Notes: generated from the sequence alone by a model not told the origin. Shown: positions 44,133 to 54,269, counted from the stretch's first letter. The stretch is DNA of 64,000 nucleotides from Pseudoips prasinana (GCA_951640165.1 OX621255.1:29424001-29488000); one strand, 5' to 3'. Program-made: numbers and translations.

Positions 44133-44161
44133 ATGGGTTCCGAACAGTCCAGCCAAAGACA
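44133..44161 (+). CDS. Probable first coding exon, myristoylation-type start
   Basis: ATG at 44133 in a good context (CAAGATGG) gives MGSEQSSQR plus two bases before a strong donor (GTAAGT at 44162). Gly2 and Ser6 fit an N-myristoylation signal (MGxxxS). A CpG-containing stretch at 43925-44010 could be its promoter. The downstream exons were not found with confidence, so the gene is unidentified; the repetitive exon at 61.7 kb is on the same strand but there is no evidence joining them. Confidence 0.45.
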
Positions 44162-44531
44162 GTAAGTTGTTATTATACCTACTATATGAAAAAGTTATCC
44201 TATTTACAATGTATTTATTGCACTTTGATTCATCGTTAACTTTCGTAAGTTTTAGGAAACCATTTATTTATTTGGTTGATTAATAGCGTGCTAAGTAGAT
44301 ACCTTTTTACATAGTCTCTACGTATGTATTTTGATTATGTGTAATAGACTTGAGTAACTCCGGAGCGATTCGTTCCGATGAACTGCTCAAACACAGGGAA
44401 CGAACTGAACTCGTTCAGTACTGTGCGGAATTATCGTTCCACAGTTCACAGACTCATTATAATCCCGCGTCTCTAGTCTAAGCCCGCGTCAGTGTGTGTA
44501 GGTAGGAACGAGAGCCCTTTGTTGTATAGTG

Positions 44532-44578
44532 CGTCACCAACTCAACTCACCACAATGTGGTGAGTTGAGTTGGTGACG
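44532..44578. repeat. Perfect hairpin, 22-bp arms, 3-nt loop
   Basis: CGTCACCAACTCAACTCACC starts the left arm (44532-44553); the right arm is 44557-44578, and AAT is the loop. Every base pairs. Confidence 0.97.
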
Positions 44579-44583
44579 TATAA

Positions 44584-44614
44584 CTAAGTGCATGTGGTGA
44601 CCACATGTACTTAG
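44584..44614. repeat. Second hairpin, 14-bp arms
   Basis: CTAAGTGCATGTGG and CCACATGTACTTAG pair with one mismatch across TGA, only five bases after the first hairpin and ten bases before the TIR element at 44624. Confidence 0.95.
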
Positions 44615-44833
44615 CAAGATCAGGGGGCCTACTCTCTTTCTCCAAATTTCGTTCGTTCGTTACGAATTTCTTGTGTATGCTACCACGGTTCCATTCGTTC
44701 CGCGAATTCAATCGAACGAACATAGTTTGACATTTAGATTCTCTAAACCTACTCATAACTCATGACGTTCCGAACGAACATTTGATTTTGACACATCAAA
44801 CTTCGTCATTTTAACTTCAAAATTGACGAATAC

Positions 44834-45178
44834 AAAAGTGCTACCTTTTGATTTTCGTTTATGTGGATTTTGCTTCAAATTAATTGAAATGTCTGCAAGA
44901 ATGCTTATAATTGAGCCTGCTTCATGTGAAGAATGTTTAGAGCGTAGAAGAAAACGGTGCCGCCTAAGAAATCATTTAAATATCAATCGAATTGCCGACC
45001 TAGAGAAAAGTGCCTTTTGGTTTTGTTTTGTATGGATTTTGCATTCAGTTTAATTGAAATAGGTGCAATAATGCTTTCAAATGAGGCTGATTTAGGTGAA
45101 GAACGCGTAGAGCGTAGAAGAAATCCGTGCCGCCTGCGAAATCAATTAAATGTGAATCAAATTCCCGAAAATAGTTAA
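44834..45178 (+). repeat. Tandem duplication of a ~170-bp coding-like unit
   Basis: Two copies (about 44834-45005 and 45006-45178) share ATGGATTTTGC-type and GAGCGTAGAAGAAA words. They translate to parallel ECLERRRKRCRLRNHLNI and EERVERRRNPCRLRNQLNV. Keeping the same frame in both copies suggests a once-coding repeat, perhaps from the surrounding transposon. A leucine-rich reading follows at 45187 (MEQLHLQNQDARATRHILQT). Confidence 0.6.
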
Positions 45179-45395
45179 AACAAGAAATGGAACAATTACA
45201 TTTACAGAACCAAGATGCCAGAGCCACACGGCACATACTCCAAACCATTGTTGATGAATTTGACCAATGTAGGAGTGAGTTTTAATGTAGTTTGATATAT
45301 ATTGATATTGCATAAAAATATTGATACATTTAAGTATAAAAAAAAGTATTTTGTATTCATAATGTAAATACTCTAAATAAGCATAATCTTGTTGC

Positions 45396-45660
45396 ACATA
45401 CTACTGATCTCCACAAAATCGGTAACTCTTATATGGGGCAGTGTTTACAATTGTGTAGTAAGGCATGTTAATGATAAAACTGCTTGGGAATGAGTAGATT
45501 TAATTCAACACTTTTAGATGATAAATTTGTATTAAATGTTAAGTTACTATTTTAAAAAAGAATACTTACTGTGTTTTTAGGTTGGGAATAAAATTGTAAT
45601 GATTCAAAAACCATTGCAAATTTTTACTGAATAAATATTAGGTATGACTATGCCTTGTGC
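45396..45660 (+). mobile_element. Truncated LINE 3' end
   Basis: GATAAAACTGCTTGGGAATG and AAAAAAGAATACTTACTGTG match the LINE 3' region at 33.8-34.0 kb. It is inserted within the 3.2-kb TIR element. Confidence 0.6.
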
Positions 45661-46680
45661 CTTTTTTTATTTCATTTATAATTTTCACAGCGGACGTTGA
45701 GGGATGATTTCCATGCAGGACAGATATTTGTGTGCATAGATCAATGAGGCCACCATTGGCTATAAATATACTTTCACATTATTTTAGGACATCCATCACC
45801 AACCATATAAATTTACTTGAAATTGTAGTGAAATAAAAAACAGCCTTTTTATATTTGTTTTATTTACATACTTAACCTAGAAGTAATAGTTTAGAACATC
45901 CAACAGTTACTATAATGTAATGTATTCTTCCATTGCCCAGCAAGCTAATGGTTGGGCATAGTAGTGCAATTGTTTATAAAAATTGTGATTCATTTATTAA
46001 AATGACGGAGACATTTTAAATTAAATAGGTATAAGAACTTACTCATAATTGACTGTTCGATTAATGGGCAAAGACTATATATACTATCTTATTGCAAAAT
46101 TGAGTTTGGAAACTGTTAATCAGACAGTTAATTATGTGGAGTATGCAGATATAAATTTAATTGATCAAAGTATTTTCTCATTAGTCCAGCTCTCAACAGG
46201 ACACCCCTAATGCCTGCAGGCTCAGTGTTCCTGACTATTTCTTTCTTTACATGCATCTCTTCCAATTGTAACAATCTGCTGCTGATGCCAGCTGCTTATT
46301 GTCTCCTCCTGGATTTTGTAGCTGCAACAAAAACAACATTACAATTTAAAATAGGTACATTCCGTAAAAATATGACTCTTCAATGGATTCAGTACATCAT
46401 TATCTCTAAATAAATATTGCCTTCCCCCTATAATGTGGGACTAAGACCATCAGTAGGCAAAATGTGGAAGTTGTAATATATCTCTACCATCTCTTTGGGG
46501 ACACAGATATGCCACTATATATAAAATAATCCAATTCACAATAACTTTTTTATATAATGCAAGTACCTAGTTATGTTTATTGGATGCTAAAGTAAAATTT
46601 TCATTACTAACCATAAATTGGAAAGCTATTTCATACAAATATACTAACAAAAAAAGTACCTTTATGTTTTGTCATGTATA

Positions 46681-46808
46681 GACGCCAGCACATCCAGCTA
46701 CCCCAATCTGTCAAATTTCTTTCAAAGATTTTCTACTTTATCACTTTTGATGGTTTACTTTCAATTGAGGAAATTAGACAGATTGGGGTAGCTTGATGTG
46801 CTGGTGTC
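46681..46808. mobile_element. 128-bp MITE, CCAGCACATC family
   Basis: GACGCCAGCACATCCAGCTA and TAGCTTGATGTGCTGGTGTC form inverted ends of about 50 bases. The copy is nested inside the 3.2-kb TIR element. Confidence 0.88.
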
Positions 46809-48057
46809 TGTACAATTTTTTTACAATATTAAATACTGAAAATACCTCAAAGAAATACTTACAACTTGTGAAAGTCAGGGTTTCTTGTGACACTGATGGT
46901 AACTTGGAGTTTCTAAGAGTTGTGTGTGCTGACTATAGTTCTCTCTGTGTTCTACATACTCCAAAACTTTTTCGGGCAATAGCGGCTGTTTAAAGTTCGG
47001 TAGTTGCCTTCCAATTGCTTGACTACTGACATTTCAAACTGAAAAGATATTACGAATGCTTATTATTACGAATAGGCCGTACTTTTAGTATAAAAATAAA
47101 TATTTATGTGTATTTAAGATATTTACTTACGAATTGTATTAATCGAAACCACAACTTTTGGTCATTTGTGGAGAACATACAGTAGGTACTCCTTGTAACT
47201 TTGCGGTTGCCAAAAATGTAAAAAGCACCTGAAAACGTAATTATTAACACAAAACTATTAATTTATCAAAGAATCCAAATAAAAAATCCTTATACAAGAT
47301 GGTCAACCAAAGAGAATATAACAAACTATGTTGCCATGGCGATTGATGACATTCCGTGAATATACGGATGTTTTTAAATGTCGCATATTCTACCGATCGT
47401 TTATATGAAATAATACTCTTCACATTAGCCGGTGTATAACGTCAGTAAAAGGGTTATTTATATAATCGCGGTTGATATCGTTGGAAATATATTTTAAATT
47501 TCTGTATTTATAATTTCTGCATTAATATAACAATAAATGCTTAAAAAACTACAAGATTAATTTAAAATTAAAATACAAAGCCAACTCTTTTTATTATTAA
47601 AAAAAAAGTCCAAACCGTAGTTTACCATAATGAGAAACTAAAATCCCCACACTATATAGTTCAAAACAATCGTTCACGTAAAATAGTCTATGGAAGCGAA
47701 CTACAAGTGTGAATCCGAAAATGAAATAGAGTAGGGTCACTTGCAAAACTTCGTTTCAATATAGTTCGTTAACGAAGTTTCGATTCGGAGAAAGAGAGTA
47801 GGCCCCCTGATTCGTTATCGCATTTACACACACTGACAATTATTGTTTAGCTTTCTTAGTATTCGATATTCTAGAGACGTTAACTATTTTGGTCTCTATT
47901 TCATAAAGCAATAAGTTTATTTTAGATTGACATTCTATTTTATGCAACTTTAACTTTACGTTATGAGATCGTATTTTTTAAATTTGTTAGAGAGTCGAAT
48001 TGCGTTGAGTGAGTGACATCTTCCTATTGTGCCTACTTTTTGTTTTTTAAATATAAA

Positions 48058-48440
48058 ATGACTTCTAAACGTAAACGTAGTGATATTTGGGGATATTTTA
48101 AGGAAATAGAACCAAAAAAAGCAACGTCTGGAAATACAAGTAATTTGTCGCGCCATATGACCAGGAAACATCCTACAATACCTATCGTTTTGGAACGGCA
48201 AGTTGACCCATCAACTTCTACTGACCAACAACAAACATCGCAATAACCATCGCAACAAAATATTACTGATTTTATCATCAGAAAAAGACCTATTTCCGTA
48301 CAAAGATCGCAGGTTATAGATAAGCAATTGGTGAAGTGGATATCGAAAGGCCAACATTATCTACGTGTCGTTGACGAACCATTGTTATAGTTCACAGTTT
48401 ATGAACAAATAGCTAAACAAGTTCCAACCAAATCCGGACT
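48058..48440 (+). pseudogene. hAT transposase relic with damaged BED finger
   Basis: ATG at 48058 gives MTSKRKRSDIWGYFKEIEPK, then TSGNTSNLSRHMTRKHPTIP: the first half (W-x-Y-F) and second half (T-S-N-L-x-R-H ... H) of a BED zinc finger with the Cys pair between them deleted. After a stop at 48244 the frame goes on with QNITDFIIRKRPISVQRSQ and WISKGQHYLRVVDEPLL, typical of the start of hAT transposases, and then another stop. It is a short, inactive remnant. Confidence 0.65.
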
Positions 48441-48460
48441 CTGTCGAAAACATGTCTATG

Positions 48461-48541
48461 CCACAGTTCATTTCGCTCTCTGAATCAGTAGTACTGTACT
48501 ATATATACAACCTACCAAGTCAAGGAGCGAAATGAACTGTG
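48461..48541. repeat. Hairpin with 18-bp arms
   Basis: CCACAGTTCATTTCGCTC and GAGCGAAATGAACTGTGG pair perfectly around a 45-base spacer, at the broken end of the hAT relic. Confidence 0.9.
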
Positions 48542-48882
48542 GAACGAGTTAGCGGAACGAGTTCACTTCATGGAACGAGATTTGATGAACTAGATCCATT
48601 AAGTGAACGACAATGCCCAAGGCTAATGTGTAAGGGCAGTGGTGGCAGAGTAAGTGAGAAGTCTGCCATGCCTATATTGTTGTCGAAATTGGTAACTAAG
48701 GTCGCTGTTAATAGGGTTTGTTTTTGTATAGCTTCCATATATAGAACATGTCTGCTTTGTGTACGTAATTTACCGTACCTACTAGGTATGCCGTTCCTAC
48801 CTATTGGGTACTCGCTAATTTAAAAAGTTACCTACAGTCATTGATATATATAAACGCTTTTTGAGTTTTTATATATCAATGC

Positions 48883-49157
48883 CTACAGTATATTTACCCG
48901 TTTTGATAAGACATTAGACACAGTATTATATTATGTTGCCGACCTAGGTGTTAGATAACCAAACCTTCGAAGAACCAAACAAACATGGCGACCAATTTTA
49001 TATTATTTAGCTCTCGTGGTATATTTACCTCTTGTAAGTTGGTGGTAAAAATATTAGGAGGCTGGTTTGGAGACTATTGTTTAGCGTAAAATAGATTACG
49101 TAGGTATAGGTACGTAGGCTACAAGATGTCTTATCAAAACGGGTAAATATACTGTAG
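48883..49157. mobile_element. 275-bp TIR miniature element
   Basis: CTACAGTATATTTACCCGTT is the start of 32-bp perfect terminal inverted repeats; the right arm ends AAATATACTGTAG at 49157. No ORF. A separate AT-rich hairpin (ATTGATATATA / TATATATCAAT) abuts the left end. Confidence 0.9.
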
Positions 49158-49218
49158 GAATTGATATTATTATATTGATAAGTACCTACCTATATTGAAA
49201 ATCGGCAGATCAGATATT

Positions 49219-49465
49219 CAGGGGCTCTACCGGCTAAGTCGCCGAACATCGATTTCTTAAATGGCGTTCAAATAAATAAAGGTTAAAAATTACTTAATCA
49301 ATCGTTAAGTCGGCTTCCATGAGCACATTTGACCTCATAAATGGTCCGGAATCGATTGACAACGTTGAAGCAGATTTAACGATTCATTAAGTCTTTTTTA
49401 ACCTTTATTTATTTGAACGCCATTTAAGAAATCGATGTTTGGCGACTTAGCCGGTAGAGCCCCTG
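49219..49465. mobile_element. 247-bp fold-back MITE, ~100-bp arms
   Basis: CAGGGGCTCTACCGGCTAAG opens an arm of at least 71 bases that is mirrored with a single mismatch at the right end (CTTAGCCGGTAGAGCCCCTG); weaker pairing continues to about 100 bases. No clear target duplication. Confidence 0.93.
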
Positions 49466-49850
49466 GACGACTGCAACACATTAGGGTTACTGGTCTTCTA
49501 AGCGTAGTTCTTTGTTGTAGAGAAATCGTTAATGCAAATGTTTTTAGGTTATATGTTTGATTTTTTTAAATTAACTATTCAATGGGCCGCCCTAAATAAA
49601 ACCAATGTAATTAAACAACAATTTATTGTCGTTACTAAATCTTTACCTAATTACTATTTATCCAGGGTCTTCGGTTATGAAGATCACAATGGTCGAACGT
49701 CCTGTTATTGCTAGGACTTAAATTCTTTACATTTTGCTATCAGTGGCATTACGAGTAAAAATAAAGCAGTGTTCGCTCGTCAAAATGTTGTTACTATATG
49801 TTTGGTCATTAACACTTTCTCTTAGGTCTTTAGTTAAGGAGATTCAGGTT
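49466..49850. other. AT-rich spacer, nothing identified
   Basis: No coding motif. The word GTCGAACGTCCTG at 49692 resembles the ends of the neighbouring MITE. Confidence 0.4.
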
Positions 49851-50069
49851 GGCCGAACGTCCTGATATCAGTGCCTCTCGCACGAGTTCCTGCAGTTTAC
49901 TTACTCGATCACACACACGTACAGTTTCGTCCCATACATTGAACACCAGAGTTTTAGTTCTTTATAGTTTCCGCGAGAGGCGTTGGTGCTCAATGTATGG
50001 GAGAAACTGTACGTGTGATCGAGTAAGTAAACTGCAGGAACTCGTGCTAGAGCCACAAGACGTTCGGCC
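49851..50069. mobile_element. MITE with ~85-bp arms, copy 1
   Basis: GGCCGAACGTC at the left is mirrored by GACGTTCGGCC at the right. Inner arms with CACGAGTTCCTGCAGTTTAC and ACTCGATCACAC pair along about 85 bases; a 4-base ACAC insertion separates the arms. A close copy is at 51314. Confidence 0.9.
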
Positions 50070-50650
50070 ATACATAAATGCCTCTATTTCTTGAACTGGA
50101 CCGTCACGAATTACTTGACTGGTATTTTTATGCGTCACAATCCGCCTGACTAGCAACCAGCATTTTGATCTGGAGTGGCCGAACGTTCTGATGTACATTC
50201 AATTTGCGACGGGGAATTCCCGTAATAACTACTATTAAACGTTGAACTATCTATTTAAAAAAAATAAAGTTTTCCTATACTTGACCGACACTACAATTAT
50301 GTAAAATTATAATTTAAATATGACTGTTTCGCGATTCTTATGTATCAAGAGTTTTATTGAGACATATTTGTATTTTTTTCTATTGACAAAAGTAGTTTTA
50401 AGGATAAATGAAGTTCTTTAACCCTTTCAATGCGGTGACAGAGATACCTCGCCCATCAAAATGTCCCTTCACTTACTAATGACGAGATAATGCGTCCTCA
50501 GACATACAATGAGCATAGACATAGACATATGTAGGTAGATCATTTTATTGCCAGAAACTGTGTACTGTACAGAATAAAGATGTTATAGCAATTTGATTGA
50601 TCAACAGTTACCCATATCGGGCATGCAATATTTTTTCTACCTATCTTAAT
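50070..50650. other. AT-rich spacer, nothing identified
   Basis: One more GGCCGAACGTTCTG word at 50177; no other feature recognised. Confidence 0.4.
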
Positions 50651-50680
50651 ATTACCTATATTAATATTAATATAGGTAAT
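50651..50680. repeat. 30-bp perfect palindrome
   Basis: ATTACCTATATTAAT followed immediately by its reverse complement, just upstream of the 5S-derived repeat. TAATATATATTACC continues the pattern. Confidence 0.95.
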
Positions 50681-50694
50681 ATATATTACCTAGA

Positions 50695-50950
50695 GGCGCT
50701 CATAGCTAGATGCTCTCACTGGTCCGTAAGTGATCGGCGAGGTTAAGCAACTAGGCTTACGGTCAATCCATAGATGGGTGACCGCCAAAGTGGTTCAATT
50801 TCTGAGCGTCTCCGTGCTTCGGAGGGCACGTTAAGCTGTCGGTCCCGGTTGTAGCCATTAGGCAACAGTCGTTAAGCCATGTCAGAGGCCTGCTGGGGCG
50901 GCTTGAACAACTCTGACACCAGGGTTACCACTGCCCAAACGATAAGTAAG
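50695..50950 (+). mobile_element. 5S rRNA-derived retroposon-like repeat
   Basis: GATCGGCGAGGTTAAGCAAC and AGATGGGTGACCGCC are the internal promoter region of 5S rRNA. The rest of the 5S sequence is degenerate and is followed by an unrelated body (GTTAAGCTGTCGGTCCCGG, GAACAACTCTGACACCAGGG). This fits a SINE3-type element or 5S pseudogene rather than a functional 5S gene. Confidence 0.7.
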
Positions 50951-51153
50951 AAGTAATATTACCTAAATAAATTTATTTTTATAAACTTGATAACAGATAA
51001 ATAACACGTTATACACATATACACAAACAAGATCACTCTCCCAGACGGGACCAGATGAACGTGTCCCGACGCTCTTTAAAAAATTGATGTATATATTAGT
51101 AGTGCTACTAGCAGTAAAATCTTAATAAATATAGTGCTTCTTGTATTCTGTTA

Positions 51154-51282
51154 TGTACACACGGCTACATATCAAGCTATAATTTTCCAGTATAAGCTGA
51201 TCCCGCGTTGTATAGGATTTCCATACAATGAGAGGTCAGCTTATATTGGAAACTTATAGCTTGATATGTAGCCGTGTGTACA
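51154..51282. mobile_element. 129-bp fold-back MITE
   Basis: TGTACACACGGCTACATATC and GATATGTAGCCGTGTGTACA are exact inverted ends. Pairing extends over about 48 bases per arm with few mismatches. Confidence 0.93.
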
Positions 51283-51283
51283 T

Positions 51284-51528
51284 CAGAACGTTCGTCCAAT
51301 CGAGATAGAGAGCTGTGCCTCTAGCACGAGTTCCTGCAGTTTACTTACTCGATCACACGTACAGTTTCGTCCCATACATTGAGCACCAGAGTTTTAGTTC
51401 TTAATAGTTTCCGCGAGAGGCGCTGGTGCTCAATGTATGGGAGGAAACTGTACGTGTGATCAAGTAAGTAAACTGCACGAACTCGTGCTAGAGGCACAGA
51501 ACGTTCGTCCAATCGAGATAGAGAGCTG
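51284..51528. repeat. 32-bp direct repeats flanking a MITE
   Basis: CAGAACGTTCGTCCAATCGA...GAGCTG occurs at 51284-51315 and again, unchanged, at 51497-51528, on either side of the MITE at 51314-51498 (overlapping its outermost bases). Confidence 0.93.
51314..51498. mobile_element. 185-bp MITE, copy 2
   Basis: TGTGCCTCTAGCACGAGTTC and GAACTCGTGCTAGAGGCACA are inverted ends. Arms of about 80 bases match copy 1 at 49851, without its ACAC insertion. Confidence 0.92.
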
Positions 51529-51698
51529 GTTACTACTCAGATGCCAATGCACGTTTTTACAATCTCGTCATTGTGACGTGGACCTATAGCATTGGCTAAA
51601 ACCTTTGTTGACTGGCATGTTGGTTTGAATGTATAATTTGAGTCGTGTAAATCGTGTCCATATTATTCTGTTCTCTAAACAGTACCTATAACCTATAA

Positions 51699-51765
51699 TA
51701 AAGTACCCCGCGACACAGGGTTTAGATTCCCTAGTGCGGGCGTAGTCTTTTAAAAAATATATAGA
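51699..51765 (+). mobile_element. SINE tail, second family
   Basis: TACCCCGCGACACAGGGTTT and TAGTCTTTTAAAAAATATA match the 3' end of the SINE at 15341-15540. Confidence 0.6.
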
Positions 51766-51817
51766 TTTTGGGGATTCACAATATGCGCAGAGAACTTTTT
51801 TATTTTCTATATGTACA

Positions 51818-51867
51818 GACGCCAGCACATCAAGCTACCCCAATCTGTCAAATTTCCTCAATTGAAT
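51818..51867 (+). mobile_element. Half copy of the CCAGCACATC MITE
   Basis: GACGCCAGCACATCAAGCTA through TTTCCTCAATTGA is the left arm only; the following bases are LINE-like. Confidence 0.8.
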
Positions 51868-52164
51868 CGTTCCTTTCGAGCTCTGACCACTCTTTATACT
51901 ATTCTTGATTCTCCTTTTTCTCCTTCTTATTTAACAACTTACTTTCAGTATCTCTGCAGTAACCACAATAAAAATCTCCGCTCAACTCATAACCGTTTGC
52001 TTCAATGTCCCTCTCATCGTTCTGTCTTTCTCCACTCTTCGTTCTTTATTCAGTCTATTCTCCTGTGGAATGCACTGCCATTGGAAGTCAGGATGGCCAA
52101 GAGTCGTTTTTCTTTTAAGAATAAACTACGAGTACATTTACTGGGAGCTCTTAACAATGTGTGA
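51868..52164 (+). pseudogene. LINE ORF2 C-terminal fragment
   Basis: The frame reads RSTHNRLLQCPSHRSVFLHS, then LLWNALPLEVRMAKSRFSF and NKLRVHLLG, the typical last ~70 residues of Jockey/CR1-like ORF2 (W-N-x-L-P ... F-K-x-x-L). It ends in a stop at 52162. The RT domain is absent. The left joint is inside a MITE arm. An AT dinucleotide run follows at 52187-52217. Confidence 0.65.
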
Positions 52165-52218
52165 GCTGAATCAACATTTCCTTTCGATATATATATTATA
52201 TATATATATATATATATC

Positions 52219-52396
52219 GGGCGTCGATATACATACTTATATAGACAGATAAATACTTAAATACATAGAAAACACCCATGACTCAGAAACAAATATTCGT
52301 GCTCATCACACAAATATTTGCACTTACCGGGATTCGAACCCAGGATCACCAGCTTCGTAGGCAGGGGCACTACCAACTAGGCTACGGTGACCGTCT
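52219..52396 (-). mobile_element. tRNA-derived SINE
   Basis: On the minus strand: GGTCACCGTAGCCTAGTTGG, CTGGGTTCGAATCCCGGTAA, then AATATTTGTGTGATGAGCAC and the AT-rich body. The head is close to a real tRNA, but the 3' part is SINE body. Confidence 0.7.
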
Positions 52397-52497
52397 GACA
52401 AGTTATATGGATATGCTATAAAACTGGACAAATTATATAAAACCAATATGTGTAATAACAAATATATTTTTTTGTCTGTCAATATAAACTGGGTTCA

Positions 52498-52575
52498 TCT
52501 TCATCAGCCGAAAGACGTCCACGGCTGGACAAAGGCCTCCCAAAAGATCACCACGATTACCGGTTTTGCTGTTCC
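52498..52575 (+). repeat. Common dispersed repeat end
   Basis: CATCAGCCGAAAGACGTCCA and GGACAAAGGCCTCCC followed by CACCACGATTACCGG, a short motif I recognise as very frequent in lepidopteran non-coding DNA. It is followed directly by the next LINE. Confidence 0.55.
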
Positions 52576-54066
52576 ATTTACTGGTCTTTTCGGTTAAAAT
52601 ATGTCCCTGATCTATGGAAAGTGGCCGAAGTAATTATGGTCCAAAAACCTGGAAAAATCCCCCATGATATAAAGTCATACAGACCAATTTCACTTTTACC
52701 AATAATATCAAAACTGTTTGAGAAACTTTTGCTTAAGAGATTAAATAAAACCTTTAACAGAAAAAAGAAACGTAATTCCTGAACACCAGTTTGGCTTCAG
52801 AGAAAAACATTCAACCATAGATCAAGTCCATAGGATTACTAATGTAATAGAAAATGCATTAGAAACGAAAAAAGTTTGCTCGTCTGTACTTCTTGACGTT
52901 GCCCAAGCTTTTGATAAAGTCTGGCATGAGGGTTTAATATATACCTAAATTGAAACTCTTGTTACCACAACAGTTCGCAGATATTTTAACATCATACATC
53001 TCTAACAGAAAGTTTAGAATAAAACAAGAAAACGCATATTCTGAGTTGATCGAGATAAGAGCTGGAGTGCCCCAAGGGAGTGTCCTAGGTCCTATATTGT
53101 ACCTACTATACACCTATGATATCCCAAAACCAGAAAACACTATCATGGCAACGTTTGCTGATGATACAGCAATTATGGCCGTTGGTGAAAGCCATCAAAA
53201 AGCTGTTAAAAAGCTGCTACTGGCCATAAACCAAGTTTTCAATTGGACAAGAAAGTGGAGAATAGAGCTGAATGAGTCAAAGTCCATACAGGTAGACTTT
53301 ACCAACAAAAAACCGCATAAGTTCTCGGTATATATCAACAACCAACAAGTTCCATACGCAGATACTGCTAAATATCTGGGTATGACACTCGACGCCAAAT
53401 TACGCTGGAAAACGCATGTCAAAAAGAAAAGAAAAGAGTTGGATTTGCGATATCAAAAAATGTACTGGCTACTTGGAAGATCTTCGCCAGTGGCAGTACA
53501 TAATAAACTTTTATTATACAGACAAATTTTAATGCCCGTATGGACTTATGGCATACAATTGTGGGGTTGTGCCAAAAAAAGCAACATTAATATCATCCAA
53601 AGATTCCAGAATAAAGTGTTTCGAGATATCGTAAATGCACCATGGTATATAAGAAATGACGATTTACACCGGGATCTAAAGATGGACTCCGTTGCAGAGA
53701 GCATCCGAAAATACGCTACAGCTCATGAACATAGGCTTCTACATCATGTGAACATCGAGGCCATCCAGCTCCTCGACATTACAGAGCTAGTGAGACGTTT
53801 AAAGAGAACAAAACCCTATGAACTAGTGTCGTGATTAGTGATTAGTGTATTTAGTGATAGCAATAATGTAATTATAAAGAACACATGAACAAAGTGTCTT
53901 CCCCTTAACAAATATGACTAAGGAAAGTCGGTGGACTGATTCTTAGAATTAATTATGTTTATGTAGAAGTTTAGGTTAATATAAAATTACTTATTAGTCT
54001 CTAGACTAGATTGTAATACACATTAAGTACTATACCTGGTACTTTATTAAATAATAAAAAAAAAAA
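52576..54066 (+). mobile_element. Jockey-clade LINE, 5'-truncated, poly(A)-ended
   Basis: Starts inside the RT, runs through the ORF2 end at 53834 and a 230-base 3' UTR, and ends in AATAATAAAAAAAAAAA at about 54066. Confidence 0.8.
52585..53834 (+). pseudogene. Jockey reverse transcriptase with frameshifts
   Basis: The readings connect across two frame changes: KYVPDLWKVAEVIMVQKPGK and SYRPISLLPIISKLFEK up to about 52780; PEHQFGFREKHSTIDQVHRI and SVLLDVAQAFDKVWHEGL to about 52945; then an open frame to 53834 with AGVPQGSVLGPILYLLYTYD, TFADDTAIMAVGE and the thumb/C-terminal part (YGIQLWGCAKKSNINIIQRF). Catalytic FADD is intact, but the frame breaks and missing 5' part make it inactive. Confidence 0.85.
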
Positions 54067-54269
54067 TACTGGTCGATATTTTCGTGTTCCGAAAGTTAAT
54101 GGTTTTTAATTCCATAGGCAAATTATTATTATTTTCGTAAGTTTCGCCCACTATTCATGTTATACATTGTAAAGTATACAGTGCACATAGCATTGTATAG
54201 TTGATGCTACGTCCCTTAAGATAATGACTGTGCCGAGTTTATTTATATGGTTTGATTTTATTGAGTAAT

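Larger units (their letters stand above)
44624..47809 (-). mobile_element. Candidate PIF/Harbinger-like DNA transposon, 3.2 kb
   Basis: ATCAGGGGGCCTACTCTCTT at the left is exactly mirrored by AAGAGAGTAGGCCCCCTGAT at the right, continuing TCTCC(G/A)AAT. The length fits an autonomous element. Decayed minus-strand pieces are compatible with a Harbinger transposase: VLFTFLATAKLQGV at about 47230, an IARKSFGVCRTQREL reading before a GTAAGT donor at about 46860, and GIRGVLLRAGLMRKYFDQ near 46190. No intact ORF remains. Superfamily is inferred from weak similarity; the flanks do not show a clear 3-bp duplication. Confidence 0.5.

Noticed and set aside
46793..46993. Plus-strand ORF resembling a DDE transposase segment
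   Set aside because: Similarity is faint and it lies opposite the better-supported minus-strand pieces; it begins inside a MITE.
50700..50820. Functional 5S rRNA gene
   Set aside because: Only the central promoter words match; the ends and several stems do not.
52187..52217. AT-run as promoter element
   Set aside because: Simple TA dinucleotide microsatellite between two retroposon fragments.
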